64,000 bases of DNA from Cylindrospermum stagnale PCC 7417 (lineage in GTDB: Bacteria > Cyanobacteriota > Cyanobacteriia > Cyanobacteriales > Nostocaceae): contig NC_019757.1 in NCBI RefSeq assembly GCF_000317535.1, forward strand, positions 5,173,501 to 5,237,500, read 5' to 3'. Both the position numbers and the translations under genes were made by a program. The notes under the pieces were generated by a model. That model was not told the DNA's origin. It saw only the letters and a program-made list of their open reading frames with translations, and did no database searches. Positions within the stretch are counted from its first letter, which is position 1; every line of letters starts with the position of its first letter. Positions 1-8,781 of this stretch are shown here, piece by piece.

Positions 1-64
1 CCGTCAGGCTTGTTAGCAATGCTCATCCTACAAGATTGGCGCTCGTAATTCGATAAACCATATT

Positions 65-403
65 TCAGCCAGTGTAGAACGGCAGAACTTGTATGAAACG
101 ATAACTACAGAGAACTAAAGCCCCAATCGAAGGAACCAAACCCTTCAAACTTTGTAATCGTGATTTTATGCTAATGCTGCGGTAAGACACAATTGACGCT
201 AAACCAGCACAAAATAAGCCTAAACCAGACAAACACAAGATAACTAGAGATGAATCTGAATCCACTTGCTCGGCTAGGCTGGGTTCATCAGACCATTCAT
301 AGGGATACAAGGGAATAAAATAGCTCAGAATGCCCAAGGCATAAGCAGAAAAGTTGCTGAGAAATATTCCGACACATTTTAAATTAGAACCTTGCTTAAT
401 CAT
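65..403 (-). CDS. small membrane protein, possible immunity partner of the adjacent effector
   Basis: A 112-residue protein that I do not recognise. Hydrophobic segments lie at about residues 10-32, 52-72 and 88-101, with an acidic stretch (residues 38-50) between the first two, so two or three membrane passes are likely. Its ATG lies eight bases inside the 3' end of the DUF4157 effector gene upstream, which suggests translational coupling. The effector's C-terminal tip looks like a peptidoglycan-cleaving domain, and membrane immunity proteins commonly follow such toxins. That role is inferred from position only; no immunity family motif was recognised. Confidence 0.5.
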   Translation of the reverse strand: MIKQGSNLKCVGIFLSNFSAYALGILSYFIPLYPYEWSDEPSLAEQVDSDSSLVILCLSGLGLFCAGLASIVSYRSISIKSRLQSLKGLVPSIGALVLCSYRFIQVLPFYTG

Positions 404-2282
404 TGAGTAACGCTATCAACTGTTGGTACTTATTGATAATAGCTTCGCCATAGATCAAGTTCCGCTTGATTTGTTCGATACTTAAATGTGATCCACGATT
501 GTAACGGGTTGCTGTTACTTTGATGTCATCTAAGGTCATTTGTGCTGCGCCTTTACCAGGAAAATCGATATCTCTCAGTTCAGCCAAATGACCGACCGCA
601 ATAAAAATTCCCTGTTTAGGGTCTTTGAGGGAATCAATAATCATTCTCTCTTGTTCATTACTTAATTTTTCCGGCTCATATCCCAATGTTTCAGCTGCTC
701 GGCGAACTTGGGTACTAAGATTACCAAAGGAGGTTAGTTCAGGCTTCTTGTTAATGGTTAACGGCTCTAGCAGTGGGTCAGCTGAATGATCAAAGGTACG
801 AATTGCATGGGCAATATCATCAATCCACAGAGGGTCGCCACCTACTTCGTTGTACGCAACTCCCCCAACAAGAACTTCAGGGAGATTAAACTGTGTGGCA
901 GCGGACTTGATCACCTGTCGATATCCTCTAACCCATTGCTTCTTAAAATCATGGATGTAGTTAGGCTCGCCTAGTTTTGGAAACTTCCATTTAATGAGGT
1001 CTAAAGTTGTCCATTCTTTGACATCTTTATCCACATTTGCTTGATTAGCTGCTTGCATAAGATTTTTATGTAAAAGGCTGCGTCCATCGTCCGTAACGGT
1101 CTGTTGAAAAACTAGGTTCGAGACGGGTCTATCATTAAACAGGACTTTCCCTTTGATGCGATGCGTCCCAGGAAAAGCTGCTCTCAGACTCCATTTTTGA
1201 GCATCGATTGGACTTTCTAGAGTTTGACGAAGTCCTGGATTGGTTTTCACATAAGTCGCGTAGGTATTATGATCATTCTCTATCGACCACTGGTAATGAT
1301 AAGAACTACCACTGGCAATGGGGGTGGGATTGGTTGGTACGATGGAATAGGTTATTTGAGTTCCTACCTTGACCGTAGAACCAGCTGTAGACCTGATGGC
1401 AAATGTCCCATCTTTAGAAGCTGACTGTTGAGGAACTCTGCGTTGAATTGTCCATCTGATCATCATCGCTTGCAGCACAAGCGTCTTTGGTTCAGTAACA
1501 GGCTTCTGCTGTAGTGTTTTTGCTCCTGTCTGCTGCACCACATGAGTCAACTCATGCGCCGTCAACTCATTATTACCAGGAGCCTTGGACGCACCAAAGT
1601 AAATATTACTGCCATGAGCAAACGCCTGTGCGCCCAACTCCCGGTTCATCTGCACCGCTTCAGAACCCGTATGCACCCTCACCTGACTGAAATCAGCCCC
1701 AAAGCGGGGTTCCATGAAGCCTCGCACATCAGCCGATAATGGACTACCACCACCTTTAGTGCTATTCAGCCGAGTTTCAATATTACCATTAGCCTGTGAA
1801 CTGCCATCGCTTACTGGCATTGCTGCCCGTTGCACAAGTGGGGTAATAGCATTTGCTAGAGGCTTGGTTTGTATTTCCTGTTCTGTCTGTTCCTCTGGTT
1901 TCAGGAGCCGTTGCACAGCATTATCAGGCATAGACATAACTCGACTAGCCATCATGTCTGCTTCTTGCTCGTATTTATCCCCAGGCTCCCCCACTGTTAA
2001 CTTTGTCTGAATTGATTCTATCTGTGGTTCAGTGCCAGCATTCTCCTCTAGCTGCTGTCTCTGAAGTTGCGCTTTTCTAGTTTCTATCGCTTTGAGGAAG
2101 ACATTATCTTGCAGCCATTCGGCTGTTGTCGGTGGCTTGACAGTGTTTATCGGCTGTTCTGCGCTTTGGGCGTTTCTCTGTTGATAAGGGTTTGTCCAAG
2201 AGTTTGCTGGGTTCAAAGAACTGCTTTTCTTGGGAGCCGCATTGTTCCCAAAAGATGACTTTTGTACTTTGTGGCGAGACAT
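396..2282 (-). CDS. DUF4157 effector with lysozyme-like C-terminal domain (contractile injection system type)
   Basis: Predicted cargo of an extracellular or thylakoid contractile injection system. Numbered from an in-frame TTG two codons upstream, residues 1-170 are a low-complexity Gln/Pro-rich leader and residues 180-255 are the DUF4157 domain with the metallopeptidase-like motif HELTH at 245-249. A beta-rich Ig/PKD-like stretch follows at about 295-400. The C-terminal 180 residues contain NLPEVLVGGVAYNEVGG, where Glu481 sits as in lysozyme-like transglycosylases, followed by NLSTQVRRAAETLGY. I chose the ATG at 2282 (MSRHKVQK). The N-terminal 250 residues are nearly identical to those of the second effector at 7115-8662, but the rest is unrelated. 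DUF4157 is well supported; the lytic function of the tip is an inference. Confidence 0.82.
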   Translation of the reverse strand: MSRHKVQKSSFGNNAAPKKSSSLNPANSWTNPYQQRNAQSAEQPINTVKPPTTAEWLQDNVFLKAIETRKAQLQRQQLEENAGTEPQIESIQTKLTVGEPGDKYEQEADMMASRVMSMPDNAVQRLLKPEEQTEQEIQTKPLANAITPLVQRAAMPVSDGSSQANGNIETRLNSTKGGGSPLSADVRGFMEPRFGADFSQVRVHTGSEAVQMNRELGAQAFAHGSNIYFGASKAPGNNELTAHELTHVVQQTGAKTLQQKPVTEPKTLVLQAMMIRWTIQRRVPQQSASKDGTFAIRSTAGSTVKVGTQITYSIVPTNPTPIASGSSYHYQWSIENDHNTYATYVKTNPGLRQTLESPIDAQKWSLRAAFPGTHRIKGKVLFNDRPVSNLVFQQTVTDDGRSLLHKNLMQAANQANVDKDVKEWTTLDLIKWKFPKLGEPNYIHDFKKQWVRGYRQVIKSAATQFNLPEVLVGGVAYNEVGGDPLWIDDIAHAIRTFDHSADPLLEPLTINKKPELTSFGNLSTQVRRAAETLGYEPEKLSNEQERMIIDSLKDPKQGIFIAVGHLAELRDIDFPGKGAAQMTLDDIKVTATRYNRGSHLSIEQIKRNLIYGEAIINKYQQLIALLND

Positions 2283-2380
2283 ACGCAAATTATTGTCATA
2301 ATGTTATCAACAGCCTTGTAACTAATTTAACCTTTTGTCCGACTTTTGCCAAGCACGTAGAAAAATATTTGGAACTGGTA

Positions 2381-4380
2381 ATGAATATGAATTTGAATAA
2401 CGAATGGTACACCGCTAATTATGAATATTTCCTTGGTGCAATATCTTTAGTGCGCCAAACTCTAGAAAATGCCATTGAAAGCCAAGAAAATCAACCACTC
2501 CGAGATATTCAGCCATCTGTCAACTTTGGGATGTCTGCGCCTTCAGCTTTAGAGCAACTTTGTACCATTTTTAACTTGACAGAATTTGAGCGAAATGTAT
2601 TGTTGTTGTGTGCCGCGATGGAAGGCGATTATTCTTTGGGTTCTCTGTGCGGTCAGGTGTTAGGAGATATGCAATTGGCTTATCCCTCGATAATTTTGGC
2701 AATGGAAGTTTTACCGGGAGCAGACTGGAGTGCTTGGACTGCTGATGCTCCTTTACGTCATTGGCAATTAATCCAAATTCAAGGTGGTATAACTCATACC
2801 CAAAACCCGTTACGAATTGATGAGCGCATATTTCACTATCTTCTTGGTTTACAATCTCAGGATGAGCGTCTTAAAGGCATAATTTCACCCATTACCGCAG
2901 TTGATTTTTTAGTTCCCTCTCATGAGAAAATAGCCCAAGAAGTGGCAGCAATTTGGACTGAGGGTAAACCAGGTAAAAATTTCCCGATTGTACAGTTATA
3001 TGGCGATGATTTTACCAGTATGCAAGCTATAGCTGCGGCTGCTAGTGCCATGTTAGGACTACCAATTTCCACTATATCTCCAATACATCTTCCCAAGGAT
3101 ATTAATGAGCTAAATAATATTCTCCTGCTTTGGGAAAGAGAGGCAATATTAACTAATTCAGTCTTGTTAATTGATAGTGAAAGTGATGAATTAGAAAAAG
3201 CCCAACAAAATGCTATTTTCCAAATTATTGATAAAATTAATAGCTTACTAATTATCACTAGCCGCGAGAGAATGGGGCAAAGGCGGCGTCCTTTAATCTG
3301 CCTAGAAGTTCATCACCCAACCAGAAATGAGCAAAGCGCCCTCTGGGAAATTGCTTTGGGTGAATTAGCAGATAATAACAATGAAAATATCAATAATATT
3401 CTAGTAAATCAGTTTAATCTCAATGCACCGACAATTGAGGCTGTGTGTACTGAAGTTCGGGGAAAGTTGGCAGAATCTAGGGGAGAAATTGGTGAGCTTC
3501 AAAATCTGTTATGGGATACTTGCCGCGCTCAAGCACGTCTGGGCTTAGATGATCTAGCCCAACAGATTCCTGCTAAAGCAACTTGGGATGATTTAGTTTT
3601 TACGAAGACGCAAAAACAAATTTTGCAAAGTATTGCTGGACATGTTCGTCAACGTATCCAAGTTTATGAAAATTGGGGATTTGCTGGTGCTTCTCGACGG
3701 GGTTTAGGTATTAGTGCTTTGTTTGCTGGGGCTAGCGGCACTGGGAAAACTACATCTGCGGAAGTGTTAGCTAATGAACTCCGCCTAGATTTATACCGAA
3801 TTGACCTCAGCGCTGTTGCTAGTAAGTATATCGGTGAGACGGAAAAGAACCTGCGGCGGATTTTTGATGCGGCAGATGCAGGGGCGGCGATTTTGCTGTT
3901 TGATGAGGCTGATGCTTTGTTTGGTAAGCGTTCTGAGGTTAAGGATGCACGCGATCGCTTCCAGCGGGCGCTCCGCGCCATCGCTATGCTAATATGGAAG
4001 TCAGCTATTTGCTCCAGCGGATGGAAGAGTACCAAGGTTTAGCTATCCTCACGACTAATTTAAAAGATGCAATTGATACGGCATTTATGAGGCGGATCAG
4101 GTTTATTGTCAAGTTTGATTTCCCGGATGCCAAGCAAAGAGAAGAGATCTGGCAGCGGGTTTTCCCCAAAAATACCCCAACTAAAGAACTAAATTATACT
4201 AATCTAGGGCGGTTAAATGTCGCGGGTGGGAATATCCGCAATATTGCTTTAAATGCTGCCTTTATTGCGGCTGATGCTGGGGAACCAGTGATGATGAAGC
4301 ATATTAAGCAATCTGCACAGATTGAATATCTGAAGCTGGGAATGATGCTCACTGATGTCGAAACTAGAGGTTGGGTGTGA
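2381..4380 (+). pseudogene. AAA-family ATPase of contractile injection system type, frameshifted by a 26-bp insertion
   Basis: A roughly 660-codon AAA ATPase transcribed divergently from the DUF4157 effector, as in eCIS loci where such an ATPase is a standard component. The reading frame has an N-terminal helical/winged-helix-like region, then Walker A GASGTGKTT and Walker B ILLFDEADALFG. The frame is then lost in a 26-bp insertion at 3960-3985 and ends at 4042. The correct continuation (MEVSYLLQRMEEYQG, then the second AAA subdomain, to GWV) is open from 3994 to 4380 in another frame. Removing the 26 bases gives the smooth junction DARDRYANMEVSYLL. I chose the start MNMNLNNEW at 2381 because the ghost copy at 8782 begins at the same point; an ORF reaching back to 2192 would overlap the effector gene. 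Confidence 0.85.
3960..3985. repeat. 26-bp small dispersed repeat inserted at a HIP1 site
   Basis: The insert begins directly after GCGATCGCT and ends by repeating ATCGCT, so it looks like a 20-base core plus a six-base target duplication. The core contains GGCGC-TCC-GCGCC, a perfect five-bp stem with a three-base loop. Its length is not a multiple of three, so it breaks the host AAA gene. It resembles the small dispersed repeats known from Nostoc genomes, but I cannot assign it to a named family. Confidence 0.75.
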
Positions 4381-4487
4381 TGCTTTGATGGAGTTACTTG
4401 ACTAAAAAGCAATTCCCATTCTCAATTTAGCGGCAATTGCACTACAAAATAACAGCCATGCCCACCAAGAGCAGCTTATTATTTTTG

Positions 4488-5015
4488 TCACTCATACTCT
4501 TGTAATTCAAATTCAAGAAATCCAATTTCACTGTCATCTGGAAAAAAAATCTTTGCTTTTTCTATAATTTCCCTTGCTTTGGATGTTTTATTCATGTCTA
4601 TATAACATTTGATTTCCCCAATTAATGCCTCCTTTAAACCTAATTCTGCATTTTTTCTGGCAGCCTCAAAATAGTTAATTGCATCACCTGGACAATTATT
4701 GATTGCATATTCAAAATAGCCTAACTCTATACAAGGCTCTATAGATTGAGGTGCTATTACATTAGCTGTTTTTAAGCTTTCTTTAGCTGTTTCTAAGCTG
4801 GGAGTTGCTGCATCATCGTTATCTAACAATTGAATTATCTTAGCCCGCTTAACAAGTAATTCAACTGAATATGGATAATCCTCCAAAAGTTTTTCAACCA
4901 ATTTAAATGCTTCTGCATATTTTTCTTGGTTGTGCAATGTGTTCAGTTGCGCTAAACGCTCTCGAATTCTAACCCAATAACTTCTCACAAGAATAAATAA
5001 CTTGTAAATTACCAT
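4488..5015 (-). CDS. TPR-type helical repeat protein
   Basis: About 170 residues made almost entirely of paired helices with TPR spacing: QEKYAEAFKLVEKLLEDYP, then SLETAKESLKTANVIAPQ, GDAINYFEAARKNAELGL and SKAREIIEKAKIFFPDD. This is likely a protein-binding scaffold. The ATG at 5015 overlaps the end of the upstream gene by 47 bases. A GTG at 4988 gives a shorter overlap and a start just before the first helix, and may be the real start. It lies downstream of the DUF4157/Imm42 cassette in the same direction. The partner is unknown. Confidence 0.65.
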   Translation of the reverse strand: MVIYKLFILVRSYWVRIRERLAQLNTLHNQEKYAEAFKLVEKLLEDYPYSVELLVKRAKIIQLLDNDDAATPSLETAKESLKTANVIAPQSIEPCIELGYFEYAINNCPGDAINYFEAARKNAELGLKEALIGEIKCYIDMNKTSKAREIIEKAKIFFPDDSEIGFLEFELQEYE

Positions 5016-5382
5016 TCGACTCTTTTTTAAACAGCACTACTTCCAAGTTTGACCCTTGCCACTCCTTTTGGGATGTCACCGACTCTGTTGTTTCCTTCAA
5101 TTCAGCAACAGCATATTTATTCCACAGAAGAGTACCGCGCTTTACTTTGTATTGTCTGTTGGGGTAGGTTTGTTGAACCACTGAGGTCAAACTTGCCTCT
5201 GGACTAACTCTCAAAATTTGTAAAAGATTCCCACATTTAACATCGTTTGTCTTGGCATTTTGGAAGCCCATGAAGAATGAAGCAGCCAAGATATAATCTC
5301 TACTAAACCATCCTCCCATAGCTAAAATAAGTGGAAATAACAAGATGAAGATAGTGAGTGGTATTGGCAAAGATATTTTCAT
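4969..5382 (-). CDS. hypothetical membrane-anchored protein
   Basis: 137 residues with an N-terminal hydrophobic segment at about residues 5-24 (a signal anchor or uncleaved signal) and a soluble remainder of mixed strands and helices, including TYPNRQYKVKRGTLLWN. It ends inside the TPR gene that follows, so the two are probably translated as a pair. I do not recognise the family. Confidence 0.55.
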   Translation of the reverse strand: MKISLPIPLTIFILLFPLILAMGGWFSRDYILAASFFMGFQNAKTNDVKCGNLLQILRVSPEASLTSVVQQTYPNRQYKVKRGTLLWNKYAVAELKETTESVTSQKEWQGSNLEVVLFKKESNGNLQVIYSCEKLLG

Positions 5383-5438
5383 AATATTGAACTTGGTTAA
5401 TTACCCTAGCAGGAGTTCAACAAAAAAATAGCGATTGC

Positions 5439-5615
5439 CTACGGCACGTTACGCACGCGCGAACGCATTAATGCTACGTAAATAGTACCACACAATCCCA
5501 TAGTAGCTATAATGATTCCGATAGTAACTAATCGCGAACCTCTTGGCAAACCAAGGCCGGGTAAAACGCAGAACGCGATCAGTAATAAATGCTTTGATTT
5601 CTGAGTTTTGCTTAC
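5439..5615 (-). pseudogene. small two-pass membrane protein gene that lacks a start codon
   Basis: This frame is open for about 58 codons and encodes two clean hydrophobic stretches, HLLLIAFCVLPGLGL and LVTIGIIIATMGLCGTIYVAL, followed by a basic tail. A good Shine-Dalgarno GGGAGG sits six bases before codon GTA at 5615-5613, exactly where a GTG or ATG start would be expected (reading SKTQKSKH). No ATG, GTG or TTG occurs upstream in this frame before the stop of the neighbouring zinc-ribbon gene. The likeliest reading is a real small gene that lost its start codon. The alternative is that it was the C-terminal tail of the zinc-ribbon protein, since it is in frame after that gene's TGA. Confidence 0.45.
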
Positions 5616-5654
5616 TAGAAACCTCCCGAAAAAACAACAAGCGATTAGTGTCTG

Positions 5655-6440
5655 TCACTCGACAAGTAAACTATCTGCTGACGACTCTATCCAAGCAGTG
5701 CGGCATTCCTCACAATAAGAACCATCAAAAGTGCGCTCATCGCTTGTAAGTATTGCACCACAAGTAGGACAAAAATCTAAACTACGAGCTGAGGGATGGT
5801 AATTTTGATTTAGGGGCGTAGATACCATTCGCCAATAATCGTCTCTGGCTTGCCGAGCCGGATCTGCTGCTAGATCGAGGCGCAAAGCTTGTCCGTACAT
5901 TTTTTGTGTATCTAGCCAAGAGCGAGTACCTAACACTTCAGCCAAATACTTTAGTTTATCTTCTAATTGCTCCCATCCTGTTGCTTCTTCTCCTTGGTAA
6001 TTAACAACTTGGGCAACTGTATCCAAGGAAAAACGCAAGTTTGAAGCCAATTCCTGTAGTTCCAGATGTAGCCTAGCAGGGTCATCTATTTGTCCATCAT
6101 TAGGTAGCTGTGTAGCCAGAGTTTCCCAGTTTATCTCTTGGCAACCTAGCTGTTCGCCAACTTCGAGCAGGGATGGCTTCCCCAGCAATTTTCCTGCCAG
6201 TTTAAGAGCTTCTGCAAGGTGGTGTGTAACATCATGTTCCATATCAGAGGTGACATCAAACATTCCCAATCGCACTTCCTGAAAAGTTTGAGAGGTCTGG
6301 GTAAAAGTATCCAATAGCGCTGACATTCTCTTGACTAGGCTAGTCATATCCCAATAAAGTTCTTTCAGGTGAAAACGTAGTTCCTGCAAGAGTTCTGTAT
6401 TGGAAAAATTAGGTATATTTGGGGAAATTTCCTGGGACAT
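5655..6440 (-). CDS. helical protein with C-terminal zinc ribbon
   Basis: I chose the ATG at 6440 (MSQEISPNIPNF), giving 261 residues; the longer ORF to 6539 adds an implausible leader. Residues 10-60 are helical (LLQELRFHLKELYWDMTSLVKRM), the middle is predicted helical, and the end carries two CxxC pairs (FCPTCG and YCEECR, Cys 224, 227, 243 and 246) that should bind one zinc. It lies between the effector/immunity pair and the TPR gene in the same direction, so it may belong to the injection-system accessory set. Function unknown. Its TGA overlaps a GTG at 5658 (GTGA) that opens a 69-codon frame, but the hydrophobic frame below that gene is the more protein-like one. Confidence 0.65.
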   Translation of the reverse strand: MSQEISPNIPNFSNTELLQELRFHLKELYWDMTSLVKRMSALLDTFTQTSQTFQEVRLGMFDVTSDMEHDVTHHLAEALKLAGKLLGKPSLLEVGEQLGCQEINWETLATQLPNDGQIDDPARLHLELQELASNLRFSLDTVAQVVNYQGEEATGWEQLEDKLKYLAEVLGTRSWLDTQKMYGQALRLDLAADPARQARDDYWRMVSTPLNQNYHPSARSLDFCPTCGAILTSDERTFDGSYCEECRTAWIESSADSLLVE

Positions 6441-6585
6441 AAGATAACAATTATCGATTTTTATTAGGAACCGCATTGTTAAGAGGATATGACTTTTGTC
6501 GGTTTTGGCGGGACAAGTACGATCGCCTATAGCGATCACACTCGTACACTTGTACTGCTTACGGTTTAGCTTTCTATATTAAGTG

Positions 6586-7098
6586 TCAAGTGCTAATGAG
6601 ATTGGAATACCAAGTAACAAAAGATTCAACTATATGTTTATATGTTTCAGGTTTTAATCTGATTTCCTTAATGGACTGAGATGCAAAATCTCTCCAAATG
6701 AATCTTTCCTCTTGTTCACCTTCAATAAGGAAAGCTGTTTCTCCATCAAATGCTTCAGAAAAACCTGGACATATACAAAACTTTCTATATTTTTCCTCTA
6801 GTTGCTCTGAACTCCAATCAGATTCACTATTATCACCGTAAAGAGCCGAGTCGAGAAAATTCCAAGCTTCTACGGCAGCAATTCCCATCACAAATGGATC
6901 TTTTCTTTGTCCGCATTCTGTTAAAGAATCTTTAAAATAAGCATAAGGAATATCCAGTATTACCGTCAAAGAAAAATCTCCTATCATAGATTCTCCAGCC
7001 CAAAGAGCAATATGTCCAAATAAGTAGTTTTGTGGCTCGTTTTCTCTCCGATCTACCACACACTCTAGAGCAAATTCTTGTTTATCCCCTAATATCAT
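6586..7098 (-). CDS. Imm42-type immunity protein
   Basis: 170 residues opening with MILGDKQEFALECVVDRRE and continuing GHIALWAGESMIGDFSLTV, the pattern I associate with the Imm42 immunity family of polymorphic toxin systems. It is soluble, acidic, and has no signal peptide. The gene starts 17 bases after the stop of the DUF4157 toxin upstream on the same strand, the usual toxin-then-immunity order. It should neutralise the C-terminal toxin domain of that neighbour in the producing cell. The family call rests on recalled sequence pattern; the pairing is inferred from position. Confidence 0.7.
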   Translation of the reverse strand: MILGDKQEFALECVVDRRENEPQNYLFGHIALWAGESMIGDFSLTVILDIPYAYFKDSLTECGQRKDPFVMGIAAVEAWNFLDSALYGDNSESDWSSEQLEEKYRKFCICPGFSEAFDGETAFLIEGEQEERFIWRDFASQSIKEIRLKPETYKHIVESFVTWYSNLIST

Positions 7099-7114
7099 AA
7101 ATTATTTCCCACTT

Positions 7115-8662
7115 CTATCTCTGATTAAGTCCTTCAAACCTTTTCTTTATATAATCAGGGACTTTTAAGCCGCGTTCAGATTGTTGGCGCCCGTTCCAAT
7201 GAACTTTACCATTTGACCCTTGATATCTGTAATACTCTCCTTGAGAATTTCTACCCCACCACGTTCTTCCATCTTTTTCTGGAATTGCTTTTTTGTAGAC
7301 TTCCTCTGCATCTTGAGGTAATTTGGAAGTCTTAGATCCTTGACCTCGGAAATTAGGAGATGATGGATCGTGATGTCCGGGATTTTCATATTCTGGTTTT
7401 TGACCATGATAAGCATCTTCCTTCCAGGGTCTGTTTTCCTCTTCTCCTCCACTCCCCTCAGTCGCAGAAAAATAAATATTGGCCATCTGTAATGCTCTCG
7501 TTACAGGCCAACCCATTCTTTTAGCGACTTCTGCTGCTATTTTTAACTTCAGTGAATCAGGAGTAGCAGCCCAGGCTACTACTGCACCTGAATGAGACGC
7601 TCTAAGTGCAAGTCCACCCCCACCAGCCCCAGGTGCAGCTGCAAATACTAAATCTATGGCAATAAAAAGGTTATTAACAAAGCGCTTAAAGTCTTTTTCT
7701 TGTCCTTCTTTATATTTTAATTCAATATAAATGCGCTCTGCTGCATCAACAGTCAGTCCAATATAATCTAACCAATCTGTGGGTAGAACCCAACGTTGAA
7801 TACGCGGAGCAATTACATTTTGCTGTACCAGTGATGTCAATGAAACTACTGCCGCTTTTGTATCTTGATGCTTTTGTGAGTTCTGACCTTGCTGAAACTG
7901 CACCCCACCCCCTTGCTGCACAACATGAGTCAATTCATGAGCAGTCAACTCATTATTACCAGGAGCCTTCCCTTCCCCAAAGTAAACATTACTACCATGA
8001 GTAAACGCCTGTGCGCCCAACTCACGACTCATCTGCACTGCTTCACTGCCTGTATGCACCCGCACTGAGCTAAAATCAGCCCCAAAGCGCGGTTCCATGA
8101 AGCCCCGCACATCAGCCGATAATGGACTACCACCACCTTTACTGCTATTTAGCCGACTTTCAATATTACCACCAGCTTGTGAACTGCCATCAGTTGCTGG
8201 CATTGCTGCCCGTTGCACAAGTGGGGTGATAGCATTTGCCGGCTTGGTTTGTACTTCCTGCTCTGTCTGTTCCTCTGGTGCCAGAAGCCGTTGCACAGCA
8301 TTATCCGGCATAGACATGACTCGACTAGCCATCATGTCTGCAACAGGCTCAAACTTATCCCCAGGCTCCCCCACTGTTAACTTTGTCTGAATTGATTCTA
8401 GCTGTGGTTCAGTGCCAGCATTCTCCTCTAGCTGCTGTCTCTGAAGTTGCGCTTTTCTAGTTTCTATGGCTTTCAGGAAGACATTATCTTGCAGCCATTC
8501 GGCTGTTGTCGGTGGCTTGACAGTGTTTATCGGCTGTTCTGAGGCTTTGGCGTTTCTCTGTTGATAAGGGTTTGTCCAAGAGTTTGCTTGGTTCAAAGAA
8601 CTGCTTTTCTTGGGAACCGCATTGTTTCCAAAAGATGACTTTTGTACTTTATGGCGAGACAT
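7115..8662 (-). CDS. DUF4157 effector with polymorphic-toxin C-terminal domain
   Basis: Same N-terminal 250 residues as the effector at 396-2282 with scattered substitutions: Gln-rich leader, DUF4157 with HELTH at about residues 244-248. It then diverges completely. Residues 290-400 include a small-residue hydrophobic stretch (FVNNLFIAIDLVFAAAPGAG) that may aid membrane insertion. The last 90 residues are polar and aromatic-rich (GRTWWGRNSQGEYYRYQG, then KVHWNGRQQ), resembling small C-terminal toxin domains of polymorphic toxins. I cannot assign a numbered toxin family with confidence. The next gene downstream is an Imm42-type immunity gene, which supports the toxin reading. I chose the ATG at 8662 over the TTG two codons earlier. 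Confidence 0.8.
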   Translation of the reverse strand: MSRHKVQKSSFGNNAVPKKSSSLNQANSWTNPYQQRNAKASEQPINTVKPPTTAEWLQDNVFLKAIETRKAQLQRQQLEENAGTEPQLESIQTKLTVGEPGDKFEPVADMMASRVMSMPDNAVQRLLAPEEQTEQEVQTKPANAITPLVQRAAMPATDGSSQAGGNIESRLNSSKGGGSPLSADVRGFMEPRFGADFSSVRVHTGSEAVQMSRELGAQAFTHGSNVYFGEGKAPGNNELTAHELTHVVQQGGGVQFQQGQNSQKHQDTKAAVVSLTSLVQQNVIAPRIQRWVLPTDWLDYIGLTVDAAERIYIELKYKEGQEKDFKRFVNNLFIAIDLVFAAAPGAGGGGLALRASHSGAVVAWAATPDSLKLKIAAEVAKRMGWPVTRALQMANIYFSATEGSGGEEENRPWKEDAYHGQKPEYENPGHHDPSSPNFRGQGSKTSKLPQDAEEVYKKAIPEKDGRTWWGRNSQGEYYRYQGSNGKVHWNGRQQSERGLKVPDYIKKRFEGLNQR

Positions 8663-8781
8663 ACGCAAGTTACTATAATAGTGTTATTAACAGCTTTGTA
8701 ACTAATTTAACCTTTTGACCAAGTTTTGCCAAGCACGTAGAAAAATCTTGACTAAATCGGCTGAAAATCAAGGGAATAGTC

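Noticed and set aside
5449-5658. 69-codon ORF with a GTG start overlapping the zinc-ribbon stop (GTGA)
   Set aside because: The overlap looks like coupling, but the composition is poor and an alternative frame on the same DNA encodes two clean membrane helices behind a good ribosome-binding site. Its C-terminal end runs into a small dispersed repeat.
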